Shown piece by piece: positions 53,450 through 64,000 of a stretch of 64,000 bases of DNA (positions are counted from its first letter, which is position 1; every line of letters begins with the position of its first letter). The notes under the pieces are model-generated. The model had not been told where the DNA came from. It saw only the letters and a list, made by a program, of their open reading frames with translations, and did no database searches. Both the position numbers and the translations under genes were made by a program. Origin of the DNA: Ornithodoros turicata (Eukaryota; Arthropoda; Arachnida; Ixodida; Argasidae); the NCBI RefSeq assembly GCF_037126465.1, contig NC_088202.1, positions 85,788,160-85,852,159 on the forward strand. Direction: 5' to 3'.

Positions 53450-55414
53450 TCTGGCACAGAAGATTGTTACGCTCACAGATACCAAACTAGAACATAGGCA
53501 CGGTTCAAGATTGACGCCACCACAAATGGTGCATGCGCACTACACGGCCTCCCTGCTGCAGCCACCAGGAGGTGACGATCCGCTCAATCGAGCTAAACTG
53601 GAGAACGTCAAGGCACGTGCGGTAATCGAATATTTGTTTCCGAAGGGGGGTTATATGGCAGGTATTGACCAGGACGTTGGGGGAGGATCCTACAGCACTC
53701 TGAAGGCGTGGACCATCGCTCACAGCCATATCCAAAAGTACAGTTCAGCGCGTCTTGATCCGATATCTTGATACATAAGGTATCTGCCAGGTAGGTCTCA
53801 AGATTGCCCACGCCTTTTCAAAAATGGACGCGCTGCACCGTATCCTGGAACAATCTCCAGTTGTGATGAGATCGCAGACTTCCATACAACTTCCAACACG
53901 GAGCAAAGCCTAGTCCAAAGAGTTCAAACACCTCTCCGTCAGCAGACAAGGTGATGGACATAGTTTTCTACGATTCGGAGGTCGTACTGCTCATCGATTA
54001 CCTTAAGAAAGTCCAGACCATCATAGAGGACTACTACGCGACCCTGATGATCCCTTGCGGGACGCCATCATGTATGGACGCGGGACATCATCGCTGTATG
54101 GAGCCCTGTTCCATCAGGACAATGCAACCTTTCAGAGTGCTGCTGTGGCGATGACTGCCATCCACTCCTGTGACTTTTCACTGGTCAATCGTCTATCATA
54201 CTCGCCAAATCATGCCCAATCGGACTTAGGTCTGTCCCCTCAGATGAAACAGGAACTCTCTTGTGCCCGGTTTCGCAGTGATGACGGTGTCATTGAGGCC
54301 GTGACCCGTTTTTCTTTCGTTTTTTTTTTTGTGTGTTTTGTTTTGTTTAGGACCAGGCTTTAGACTTTTTCCCACAGAGGTCCAAGCACTGGAGCATCGT
54401 TGAGCGAATAGTGTGGACGTTGGCTGAGACAGAAAAGTAACATTAGCTCACTGGCCTCGGGGCTCCTAGGTCAGTCCGAGGAGTTATGGGACGCCCTTCA
54501 TAAAAGCAATAATTTCTTCGAGTGCAACGAAACTTTCCAGTCCATGTTCTTCAAACCACCACCTGTCACTAACGAACGGGTGGTGTTTCCTCACAGCAAG
54601 CCTACGTGCGTTTAATTAAAAAAGCCTTCCCGGCAACGCATGCAAATTTCTAATTATAGTTTTCGACGCCCTCCCTCCCCTACATCCACCCTTACCTGAC
54701 TTTTAATTATTGGCGTGAAAAAATGCGGTGACGAAGCTTCAACACACGTTTTAGATCATGTCAAGGAGGACGACAAGAGAATTTCAAAACGTGGGAGGAG
54801 AGAAGTTGTCATAAACGTCCATGTGACATCCCTTTCCACACTGCTTTGAAAAGGCCTTTCTCCAAGCTACATACTCTCACGGTTTTACGCACATACGCGG
54901 CATCGCACAGGACACTTGGTCAATAAGCCGATATGCCAATGCCATGGTAGGTTGATTGTCGTTGATTACAAAAAATATTAGGACCGCGGCGACACTATAC
55001 GTAAGATGATTCGAAATAATGACGTGAGACGTCACAGAGCATCAAATATGGAGGTGTAAGAGCCTCAAAACATGTTGTTCTTTTTTTCTTCTTCTTCTAA
55101 TGTATGCGTAGTAGTAAACCTGTGATAGTCATTCCGATTTGACGATGATCCTAACATCGTCCTGTGATCCGCCACCATACATGTTTATCCAGTGACTCAA
55201 ATTTATTAGATATACTGTGATTCCTCTCTTGACTTTTGGAGTATACCGTATAAGTTGGAGAAATAAGTAGGATGAAGTACAGGCCCTTTTCAGAGGAGAC
55301 ATTCACCATTTTATTTTATTTACCAGAAACAGACAAAGAAATGTCAATTGGAGTAATTACTGTTATTTCGGTTTCTTATGACAGTATTTACTAGAAAATA
55401 TAGGGCATTATTTA
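53450..55414. other. No gene recognised
   Basis: Several short plus-strand frames (to about 100 residues) without recognisable motifs. Confidence 0.4.
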
Positions 55415-55480
55415 ATAATAATAATAATAACTTTATTTTTGTTCAGGTGCCCAAAAACAACCACTAGGGTCTTCTAAAGC
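55415..55480 (-). mobile_element. LINE-like 3' end with (TTA)n tail
   Basis: The minus strand reads 'ggttgtttttgggcacctg', 'aacaaaaataaagttatta' and (TTA)n. An AATAAA signal next to a trinucleotide tail is typical of the LINE ends in this window. No coding part is attached. Confidence 0.5.
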
Positions 55481-57374
55481 TACTGCTATATGCTAAAGAT
55501 AGCGCTAAGATGCTGCTTAGACAAGAAGATTTAAATACCGTATTTATATTTTGCATTTAATACCTCATCCCCGAAGTATTTGTGCAGGATATTTAAGAGC
55601 ATCATCGAAGAAAGTTGTTTGTTATTTTTCGAAATACGCGAAAAACTTATTGATTACCACCCCTGGTGGTTATTTCCTTATTTCTTTGTGTGGAAGAACC
55701 TACCAGCGGGAGGTATGAATAAGATTATGGATTGATCTTGGTATAAAATTCAATGCTGAAGGTTATCTTCAAATTCTGGACAACTGGACGTTGCTAACAC
55801 TGTGGCAGCACTTCAGAGAGGCCCTATACCTGTTTCAGTAGAGCAGGGCTTCATGCCACAACGCCCGTGTCATGGAAGATTAGTTTGACGAGATGAACAT
55901 CCGATACATGGATCTCAATTCAATTGGGTACCTTGTGGGATGAACTGGTTGTCGGGTGCAGGCGATATAATCCTGTCTGGGAAACAAGACTGGGCTCGAA
56001 ACCACGTGTTGCGCACGCGGCCACAAGACGCAGCTTGCAGAAATTGGATGCGTGTTACTGCCGAGTGATCTGCTTTTTATCGCACATGTCCGTATTTTAT
56101 TCTTATTCACGTTACCTTATTTGAAGATTATGGTGACAATGACCATGTAAAATGATGATGTGAAAGATAGACTGTTACTTAGCTGGGAAGAAGTCGCTCA
56201 CAGAACATTGGCACGCTGGAATGGTCTGTACATATATTGCCAACACCTTTATGCATGTCTGCCAGCTCCTTTCGCAGGAAAAAAAAGAAAAAACTGATGG
56301 CTTCACTGGCTCCTCGTGTCTGTTTAACATGCGCCCTTTCCATAATCAAAACGCTGCAATTAGGCACCAAACGTCATGCCACACACGGTCCTTCTCACTT
56401 CATGGTAAGAATCGGATCGTATGCAGGTTTATCCTTAGGTTTAGTCCGATAGCCTACTTCAATCACAGCGAATGCTGCCTCTATGCACTCAGTGAACAAA
56501 CAAGTGATCAGGTATCTCTTGACACGGGAGCGCTGGACACGTGATGCGAAGAATTCTATGGGAAAATGCGAGGACTGATAGTCTAATTCCAGGAGAGGGT
56601 ACACGTGAGAAGATAAGGTGGATCACTACCAAGTTCTTCGGTTGTGGAAACAAAAAGAAGGCGCACGGAGCGTCATCTTGAGAGAAGTTATGGGAGCAAC
56701 GAAATGTTGTGTTTCGCCTGCAGTTCATTTGTGGTGACAGACCTGTTGGGAGGGTCATTGCCACGGTGCAACACCATGGTGCAAGGGAGTGCTATTTCAT
56801 TGTGTATGATGTGCTAGCAAGTAAAATTGCTACTCTAGCGTCCTCTGCAACATCTCTCATAGTCGGATCTCGGTCAGCGCGACTGATTTTTGTCAGCAGA
56901 ATGATAAGGGTGCGGCGACACGTCGAGTGCATCATGTGCCTACTCCTACGTGTCCATAGAATTGGTCATGGACCTGGTAGGACCGTTCGCAAGTGACCTT
57001 CTCGAAGGAGGTTTGCAGTTAGAACTGTCGACTTGCGCTCTGCACTCAGCCACATCTCCTCCTCACGTATTATTCGCGAAGGGATGCGAAGAATGCCTCT
57101 CGTGGAATATTCAACGGTGTGCAGCTTCTGCTCACGTAGGAATACGTCTAGATGGGATAGCACTGCCGTAAATGGCCGACGTCTCCATTCTTTTCTTCTT
57201 TTTCTTTTTAATGCGACAGCACTACTGTGCGACTCTTTTTCTAGGATGTGAGCTAAAACTCACTAGTAACGCTGAGTGGCGCGCCACGGATATCACACTC
57301 GAGCAGCCTATGCAGGGCGCAGCAGGGCGCGGACGTTGCGCGGACGTAGACTAGCCCAAAAGACGTTGGGATAG
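55481..57374. other. No gene recognised
   Basis: No domain identified on either strand. Confidence 0.45.
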
Positions 57375-57450
57375 TTGGTATACATAAGGCATTATTGAAT
57401 GCGCACAAAAGACAAGGACGAATAATTCCATAATGTCCTATGTATACCAA
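57375..57450. repeat. Imperfect 21-bp inverted repeat
   Basis: 'ttggtatacataaggcatta' at 57375 pairs with 'taatgtcctatgtataccaa' ending at 57450, with two mismatches and about 34 nt between. It may be a minimal foldback relic. Confidence 0.65.
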
Positions 57451-59744
57451 AAGCCTTCGAATTCTTGATAGGCTTGTTGCCCACGAGGTGCAGTATCAGA
57501 CCACGTGGCGGTGAGTTCGGAAGATGCTAGAGGTAGAGTAGAGATGGTAGAGTGTAACGCCGGTTGTCTCTGCTGCGTATTACTGCGAAAAGTGGTTATG
57601 GGACAATAAAAAAAGGGTTCGCGTTGAAGAACAGGAGATGGACCAGAAGAGAAAACATGACAAGGCGCAACGAAAGAAACGTGTAAAAGAGTCTGCCGGA
57701 CAGCGAGAGCGACGTCTTGCTGGTCTGTCGACAAATACAGCGGGATAAAGGACGCGCTAAGCATGTTGCTGCACAAATGTGGGAGTGGACTTCAGTTCCA
57801 ACGGCAATTTGTGAGCGATCCATTTGGAATACCGTGACGAATATGTGATTTTTGTGGTTCGCTAAAGGTGTTAATAATGTGTGAGTTCAGTGGGGGTCAG
57901 TGCTCAGTGAAAGGTTTCCAGAAGTTTAAGTTACCCGCGCAATTTCTTAATAATTCAGCAGCAATGTTATCGCGTTACGCCTCGTTGGATTAGCAGAGAG
58001 ACAGCTAGTTTTTCTTTTCTACCGCTCTCTCTCTCTCTTTCTGTCCTTAATGGAGATGTAACAGCGCCACTGGCACTAACGGGCAATTTTATGAACCCCA
58101 AACGCCTTCCTATATTTGCTCCGGTCGGATGCCTAATGGTAAACATCCAAAGCAGCCCGTTTGTTAAAGCAGTCCTACGCAGTCGCAACAGTCGGTAATT
58201 ATTGACTCGTGTTATGGAGGTGGTATAACATTCGCAAACGATTCTCAGGTAATTGCCGTGCAATACCGTTTGGTTTAGTGCTTATGGGGCCCACAATTAG
58301 AAGGGTATAGTGCAGGAAGCCGCAATCACGGTCGACACGCCGACAGGGTTCTTTATGACACGCAATACGCAGTCGATATGTAAAGCCCGGAGCCTGTAAA
58401 CAACGGACGTAACTGGGGAGCTATAAGTGTCGTTTACAAGCCAAACTATGTCACATCAAAGCCCACATGCAAGATTGAGTTTCCATTACTGGTCACCCAA
58501 CACCACTCTCTTTCCTGTTTTTTTTCACCATAAAGGGTCCGTGTAGCTTTTGTACAGCGTTGTGGAGCAAGTTGCTGTCAGCTGTGCTCAATGTGACGTC
58601 CGTACAGGGCGCGGCAAAAAATACTCCCATGTGTTTTAAAGGTTAACATAAAGGCTAGTAAATCTTATTCAAAATTTCCAAAACGAGTATTTTATATAGT
58701 TTGTTTTCAATTGTATTTGGTTATGATGGTGGCCTTCATTCGCTATATACACACTCGTAGTCTGTTTCTGCAGTTTTGCGTCACTCGGCAGGTTATTTCC
58801 TGGGTTATCGTTGCAATTTCTTAGTGCATGGCAGTCTTTACCCCATGAATGACTCTTAGCCGATGTGTGTAGAGGTCAGCTTGCAGATAGCCCCTAAAAA
58901 GTCACAAGTGGCGAGATGGAGATAATGTGTGAGAGATTGCAGAGTGGATCACCCCACAGCGTTGGCATTTTTGTTGAGGTCACTGGCACAACTCGTTCGG
59001 GTCACAATAGAAATGCCCCGGTATCTTTAGAGAATATCAAGCTGGTATCTGTTAGTTACGTGCACATTGGCTATAGAAGCAGAGCTCTACAAAAGGCCTC
59101 ATCCTCTTTCGTTTTCTCATTTATCCATCCCATGCTGTGAGGACAAGCACACACGTGTTTAAGGAGCTATGTCCACGCGGTCCCCCACTTTCCCACCCAC
59201 CATGTTTGTACTTCGTCTTGTACACACCAGCAAGGGCCCAAGAGAACAGCAGAGACCGTCGTCTTGGTCAGGGACTGGGGAAAAAAAGTTACCCGTGTGC
59301 AAACTGCTGCTAACTGCCCGTAGGGGGACAGAATTCACTGGGGGGCTTCCCACTTCTGCAGGCAATAAGATTGGACTTTGAGGATAAGCCCAGGAAGCAG
59401 CAACACACGTCTGTTAAACCTTTCCTTCGGCTGCTGTCAGTCAACAAATCAGTTTCTCCCATGCCAACAATGCCATTTATTACTTTATTTTTACTTTTTT
59501 GTACTCCTTATGTTTACTTTTTCTTCTCTTTTCTTTTTTTCACGTTACGTAGTACCTAGCGCGCACGTCAAATGTTCTGACCACAGTGTGTCCTCCTACT
59601 TGTATATATGAAGGGAGAATCACGCCCCGATATCGCTGAAGTTTCACTTCCATTACGTCATTATCATCAGCGCCGCGATGATTTAACACCAAGCCCATGC
59701 AATCACCGAGGCAGCTTGGTGAGCAAAAGGTGCGAAAGCAAGCT
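57451..59744. other. No gene recognised
   Basis: No recognisable coding motif. Short pyrimidine and (CT)n-like runs occur near 58025 and 59520. Confidence 0.45.
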
Positions 59745-59988
59745 TTCCAAAATATTGGCAAAGTATTTGGCTTGCTGAGCTCAAGGTCGCGATCCCGACC
59801 GAGGACGGCAGCGATGTGGGGAAGGTAAACATTACTTTCAGTACCGTACGTCGGCTATTTCCCGCGCACATTAAAGAACCCCATGTTCGAAGGGGCAGCA
59901 TGTAGCCATACATGTAGCCATACGAGTGCAGGTGGACTCACCTTACGCGCAAATCTGCTCCCAATTATCATTATTACTATTATCATTA
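59745..59988 (+). mobile_element. Type A SINE, plus strand
   Basis: Keeps 'ggcttgctgagctcaaggtc' and a degenerate B box, then 'gcagcgatgtggggaagg', 'gcgcacattaaagaacccc' and an (ATT/ATC)n tail at 59965-59988. It corresponds collinearly to 12973-13222. It ends next to the LTR remnant at 59990. Confidence 0.7.
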
Positions 59989-59989
59989 T

Positions 59990-60145
59990 GAGACTGTAGA
60001 GCTAGCGGGCAGGGATAACTGCGCTCTACAATGGAAAATTGTTTAATGCTCTTGATGGACTTGATGCAAGACACGATGGCACGGTGCGCGCGTCTGGATG
60101 TCAGGCGATGACGATGTCGTGGCTGCTGCGAAGCGGCTACAGGGC
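59990..60145 (-). repeat. 3' LTR remnant of gypsy element 3
   Basis: On the minus strand it begins 'tgtagccgcttcgcagcagc' and contains 'accgtgccatcgtgtcttgc' and 'aagagcattaaacaa', collinear with 61290-61500. Confidence 0.65.
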
Positions 60146-61289
60146 TCCTCCGCCCTCGGATGATGCCGGAAACCATTGCGGTGAAGGGTGACGGATGACA
60201 GACGAAGAATGAGGCCAACAGGGAGGACGGTGAGGGACAAGTGGCGGTGTCAGCGAGGAAGGACTGTAGGAGGCAGTAGACGGAACGGTCCTACGAGTAA
60301 CAGCAGCATGGCAGGCCTCGTATCCCAGTGCGAGACAAGGGATGGAGGGCATCGAAGACACGGCGACGGAAGGCACGGGGACGAAGCGGGGACGAAGAGA
60401 GAGCCGTGGAGGGCCGGTGAATACACCACACCACAGCAGGGAGTTGGAGCACAGGAGCGGGACTTGCTGGAAGCGTGCTGAGGTTGTTGGAGACGTCCGC
60501 AGTGCGGAGAGTTCATTGTCGTTGTGCTGAGCTGCGGCCATGGCGTCGAAGTCGATGTGCGGCGATCGCGTCAACGTCAAAGCGAGAGAGGGCATCGGCG
60601 GTAGCGTTGGCGTCTCCAGAAATGTGGCGAACGTCGGTCGTGAACGGGGGGATGTAGCTCATACGTCCAGTCTCGCGCGGGGAATGGTTGGACGAAGCGG
60701 TCTCGAGAGCGAAAGTGAGGGGCTTGTGGTCGGTGACGACAAAGACCCATCGACATACACGCATGAGCAAAAGGTTGAAGGTGACTGAACGCTGATCATA
60801 AGTGGCAGTCTTCGACGTGTTGACGTTTTGCAGGGTATAACTCGTGACGCTTACCGTATCGATAACTCGTGGCGCTTCTCGTTCGGCGTTGGAGGAATGA
60901 TACTGACGTCGACACCGGTATCGATTAAGAAGTGGTGGTCGGAGTAACGATCCATGATGAAGAATAGGTGGTGGCCAGTCTTCTGGCGAATGATGGCAGT
61001 AACTAGCCTGTGCAGTTTGGTTACCGACGGCAGCGACGGGCGACGGTGCAAAAAGAGTGATAGTACCAACAGTGAGCGATTTCGGGAGGCATGAGCAGAT
61101 GGTGCGTTTTCGTAGAGCCGCAGATGTTAAATGGTCACCTGTAGTAGTATGCGACTTGCCCGAGGGTAAGAGCCTTGCGTCGCCCACTTAGTGGGCCAAG
61201 TGGGAGACGGGAGTGTGTAGCTGTAGGAAGCTGGTCGTCAGAACTGTGATGGGCGATGCAGCCATATATAGTGCCACGTCGAAGTCAGC
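60146..61289 (-). pseudogene. Internally deleted gypsy element 3
   Basis: The minus strand holds an aspartic protease segment (FLIDTGVDVSIIPPTP at about 60895-60940). It passes after a short stretch into the end of RNase H (VVTDHKPLTFALETASSNHS, ISGDANATADALSRFDVDAI at about 60560-60750). A degenerate linker toward the integrase follows (IDFDAMAAAQHNDNELSAL). The RT between protease and RNase H, and the integrase core, are deleted. Residues resemble gypsy element 1, so both belong to related mag-like lineages. Confidence 0.75.
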
Positions 61290-61500
61290 AGCGCAAAAGA
61301 ACTCTGGCAGTCATGGTCCAGAACAGCCCAGGTCCTAGCGAGCAGGGACCACTGCGCTGTCAACTGTTTAATGATCTTGATAGAATTCATGTAAGACACG
61401 ATGTATCGTGAGCTAGGAGGACTTTCTCGTCCATCATACACGATGGCACGGTACGCGTGGCTGGATACCATTCGTTGGCGATGTAGTGGCTGCTGCACTG
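61290..61500 (-). repeat. 5' LTR remnant of gypsy element 3
   Basis: On the minus strand it starts 'tgtagccacagtgcagcagc'. It has a ~42-bp extra block around 'atgatggacgagaaagtcct' flanked by 'catcgtgt' words, absent from the other LTR, so one LTR gained or lost a segment. Confidence 0.6.
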
Positions 61501-62239
61501 TGGCTACAATACTATGGCCTCTCCAATGACTTCTTAGCCAATACGTTAGTTTTATTTGATAGATTGTTTAAAGATGCGGTTCCGTAGAGGGTCACGTGGA
61601 AGCTGAAAGCTCTTCTTAAATTTAACTACACCTTTTTCCTATTCGGGGTTCGTTTCGTTGGAGTCAAAAGCTGAACAAAACGCCGTCTCACAAGCAGGCT
61701 GATGGAACAGAGAGACTACGATCGCAAGAGCGGGATCCGACCCGCCTAAATCGGGACGTCTGGTCACTTTACACTCATAATCTAAGCCCAGCTGGACGAA
61801 GGCCGCATTTTTCCAGATTTCATTTTTACTGCGTACATACTTACGTATGTGTTCGTACCACAAACTTTCTTTTTCTCGTGGCATACGTCCTCCTTTAGTA
61901 GATTCGAGGAAACGATTCCCTGTTCTTACCCGGAAATTGCGCTTCCTAATCAAGGCAATGCCGAACCAAATAAACGTTGCACGCGTTCACTTGCCGATTC
62001 GCGAGATGTGCCCTGATTGATCAAGTGCAGCTCAAGATACTTATATGCCTTGTTCGAGCTTAATTGCCCGTCCACGGACATGTTACTCCTTGAGATGCGA
62101 GCAAGATCGAGCAACGAAGGCAATTCCCAACGACGATTATCACGAGGAGAGCCTAAGCACAATTTTTGGCACTGGCGTTTTCTTTATTATATTTATATTT
62201 GTCTATTAACATCTTACTTTTATGTATCTGTACCTCCAC
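61501..62239. other. Unassigned; 104-residue minus-strand frame at 61639-61953
   Basis: The frame is basic at its start (MIRKRNFRVRTGNRF) and has no recognisable domain. Nothing else is assigned. Confidence 0.35.
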
Positions 62240-62269
62240 AACAGCGCATCACAGTAAATCATTGTACAC

Positions 62270-62552
62270 CTTTATTCGCTCAAAACAGGTGTTTATAAAA
62301 ACACCCGTTTCTGTCCCGCAAATTGAAGCAAAGGGTGCAAGAAGAGCATTACTAAAGGTGTAATATTGACATACACTACATTTTATCAAATGTTGGTCAT
62401 TAAGGGTGCAAAGTGAGTTGTGAAAGAGGTGTTTACGTCCCATACACCTTTTCGCACCCCATTTGAACTGGGAATATGGTGTTAAATATGCTGTGAAATA
62501 TGGTGTATGGGAATATGGTGGTATGGAATATGGCGCTGGGAATATGGTGTTT
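62270..62552. repeat. Region of 'ggtgt' hairpins and 'gggaatatggtg' repeats
   Basis: Contains the self-complementary 'ggtgtttataaaaacacc' near 62288 and recurring 'aaaggtgt'/'acacctt' words. A degenerate 12-18 bp tandem around 'gggaatatggtg' lies at 62468-62552. It may be part of a MITE, but ends are not defined. Confidence 0.5.
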
Positions 62553-62942
62553 TAATTCCTGAAAGAAAAATTATGCTGATTTCACAGCTCCGCTCAGCAA
62601 GTAGTCACATTATAGACGATAACCTGGATTAAAAACAATATTTGACAGAGAAGGATGTTAGGAATTCATCTATGGTATCTTTGATTCGTTGCTGGCGTAC
62701 GTGTTAATCGTAAAAACGCATTCCCGTCACCTTTACAAACGTTTTCCGCCCCACTACACTTAACGAACGTGCCCCAACAAATTGTATTTCACTGTATGAT
62801 CCATCCGACACGCCAATATAAGCTACCGAGGGTGCCAACGCACTCACGCTGGTCCCACAGGTGCTGGTCCCACGGTGTTACCAAACCAGCGAAGCGTGCC
62901 TGTGACGCATTGCGCTCCGGTTTAGGTTGTACGATAGGGAGG

Positions 62943-63060
62943 TGAGTGTAGGACATCTCGGTGCAGGACAATTCGGTGTGGGACATCTCGGTACACGGGC
63001 ATCTCGGTGCACGGACATTTCGGTACGCGGACATTTCGCTGCACGGACATTTCGGTGTAT
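62943..63060. repeat. 17-bp minisatellite, about 7 copies
   Basis: Tandem copies of a 17-bp unit, 'ggacatctcggtgcac' and variants ('ggacatttcggtacgcg'). Adjacent 'agcatacagatacagcatg' words form a second short duplication at 63070-63100. Confidence 0.85.
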
Positions 63061-63100
63061 GCGCGTGTTACAGCATACAGATACAGCATGATACAGCATA

Positions 63101-64000
63101 CGCGCGTGTAACAGTGCGTATTGCACTGAGCAGAAATTATCGTTTAGACTGCAGATATATTATCAATGCGAATCAGATGTTATGCAACAAAGCCTCTTAA
63201 ACCTTAATGAGAGTTGAAGACACATCAGCAGATGTCGAACATACCGCGGCTCGGGTTTTGGTGCTGTCGAACACGACGGATTTCATAATTTTTAGAACCG
63301 CTACACACCGACACATAATGTCATACATATATGCATCAGCGCTATAGAAAGTGCTGAGCAGAATGTTCCTGTCGTTCGTGCATAACATCGCGTCCCAAAA
63401 AGGAAAAAAGCAAGACAAAGAAAACCAAATGACGTATAGGGTGTACCTCGAAATAAAGTGATCGAAATCCCCGTTGCAAAATAAACTATACTGTAGATTA
63501 ATGTTATCTGACTATAAAATGCGCAGTCGCGCGCGGGAAACTGTCAATAGCGAACTTAGACTAACCTGGACATACGAATGTAAACACCGAACTTGGACTA
63601 ACCTATAGTAATAAACTAACCAACGTGCTGTTCCGTCGTGTCCGCCCTGCTAAGCCTAATGGCGCTAAAATGTGGATTTCGTTCGCTAAAACGAACTGGA
63701 CAGACATCAAAAACCCATAAATTTGAGTGGTTAAATAGTGATGTCGTCTTTTCAAACACCGCATATCATCTTACGAAGCAATCGAGCATTCTCCTTGATT
63801 TTCCTTGTTTCGAGAACGTGAATTTCGAGATCGGGGATTTCGCGACCGGGAATATCGAGGTCCTCTCGGGGTATAACCCTTTTTAAACGTCCCCATCGCT
63901 ACGGCAGAGGTGGCAAAGCCGGGCGAAGTGAAATTCAAAAGTCGGAATGTTTCTCAATGAGGCTACAGCACCTGACCAACTGCGTGACCAGTTGTTCGCC
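63101..64000. other. No gene recognised
   Basis: No assigned feature. A short direct duplication around 'gaacttagactaacctgg'/'gaacttggactaacctat' lies at 63552-63605. Confidence 0.45.

Noticed and set aside
53680..53720. Another palindromic MITE ('cagcactctgaaggcg')
   Set aside because: Only a short CACTCT-containing word matches; the rest of the arm is absent.
61720..61800. A tRNA-like gene on the minus strand
   Set aside because: A 'gggtcggatcccgc' word resembles a B box, but no A box or cloverleaf could be drawn.

Overview
The window is eukaryotic, transposon-dominated DNA. Non-LTR retrotransposon debris carries RNase H and CCHC-type tails. tRNA-derived SINEs, Ty3/gypsy elements, TA-flanked inverted-repeat elements and abundant simple repeats fill most of the annotated space. 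No bacterial-style operons, no rRNA and no convincing intact host gene were seen. The SINE and LINE types resemble those of chelicerates, most likely a hard tick, but that assignment is inference from repeat style and was not tested by a search.

Layout. 1-9 kb: a 36-bp minisatellite, copies of a palindromic TA-type MITE (one nested in a LINE 3' tail), a hAT-like element and a 518-bp TA element. 9.8-15.3 kb: LINE 3' fragments of several families plus a SINE inserted into the tail of another SINE. 15.3-22.9 kb: mostly unassigned, with a LINE tail, a near-perfect 59-bp palindrome, an intact 247-bp SINE with a 12-bp target duplication, and a Tigger/pogo-like element. 22.9-27.6 kb: an older gypsy element (227-bp LTRs) with stops, frameshifts and a 215-bp TA insertion. 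28.2-31.8 kb: LINE fragments in opposite orientations. 31.9-38.1 kb: a young gypsy element (minus strand) with near-identical LTRs and a 4-bp target duplication; its pol is split by a 687-bp TA insertion and one LTR carries a 201-bp internal tandem duplication. 39.7-42.3 kb: a long-terminal-inverted-repeat element holding two LINE insertions. 42.3-44.9 kb: a hAT-like element and a LINE 3' end. 46-57.5 kb: a cluster of hairpin-forming inverted repeats and two tandem arrays (about 120-140 bp and about 190 bp units). 59.7-61.5 kb: a SINE abutting an internally deleted gypsy element. 62-63 kb: short minisatellites.

How the parts relate. Autonomous-type coding capacity survives only in pieces: gag, protease, reverse transcriptase (RT), RNase H and integrase in the gypsy elements; endonuclease, RT and RNase H in the LINEs. 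Short elements appear to exploit these activities: the SINE at 19.9 kb ends in sequence shared with a LINE 3' tail, and MITEs with TA flanks have landed inside LINE and gypsy bodies. The most unusual signals are perfect ~77-bp inverted repeats followed by a re-copied flank, and a tandem array whose units each carry a tRNA T-arm/B-box-like palindrome.
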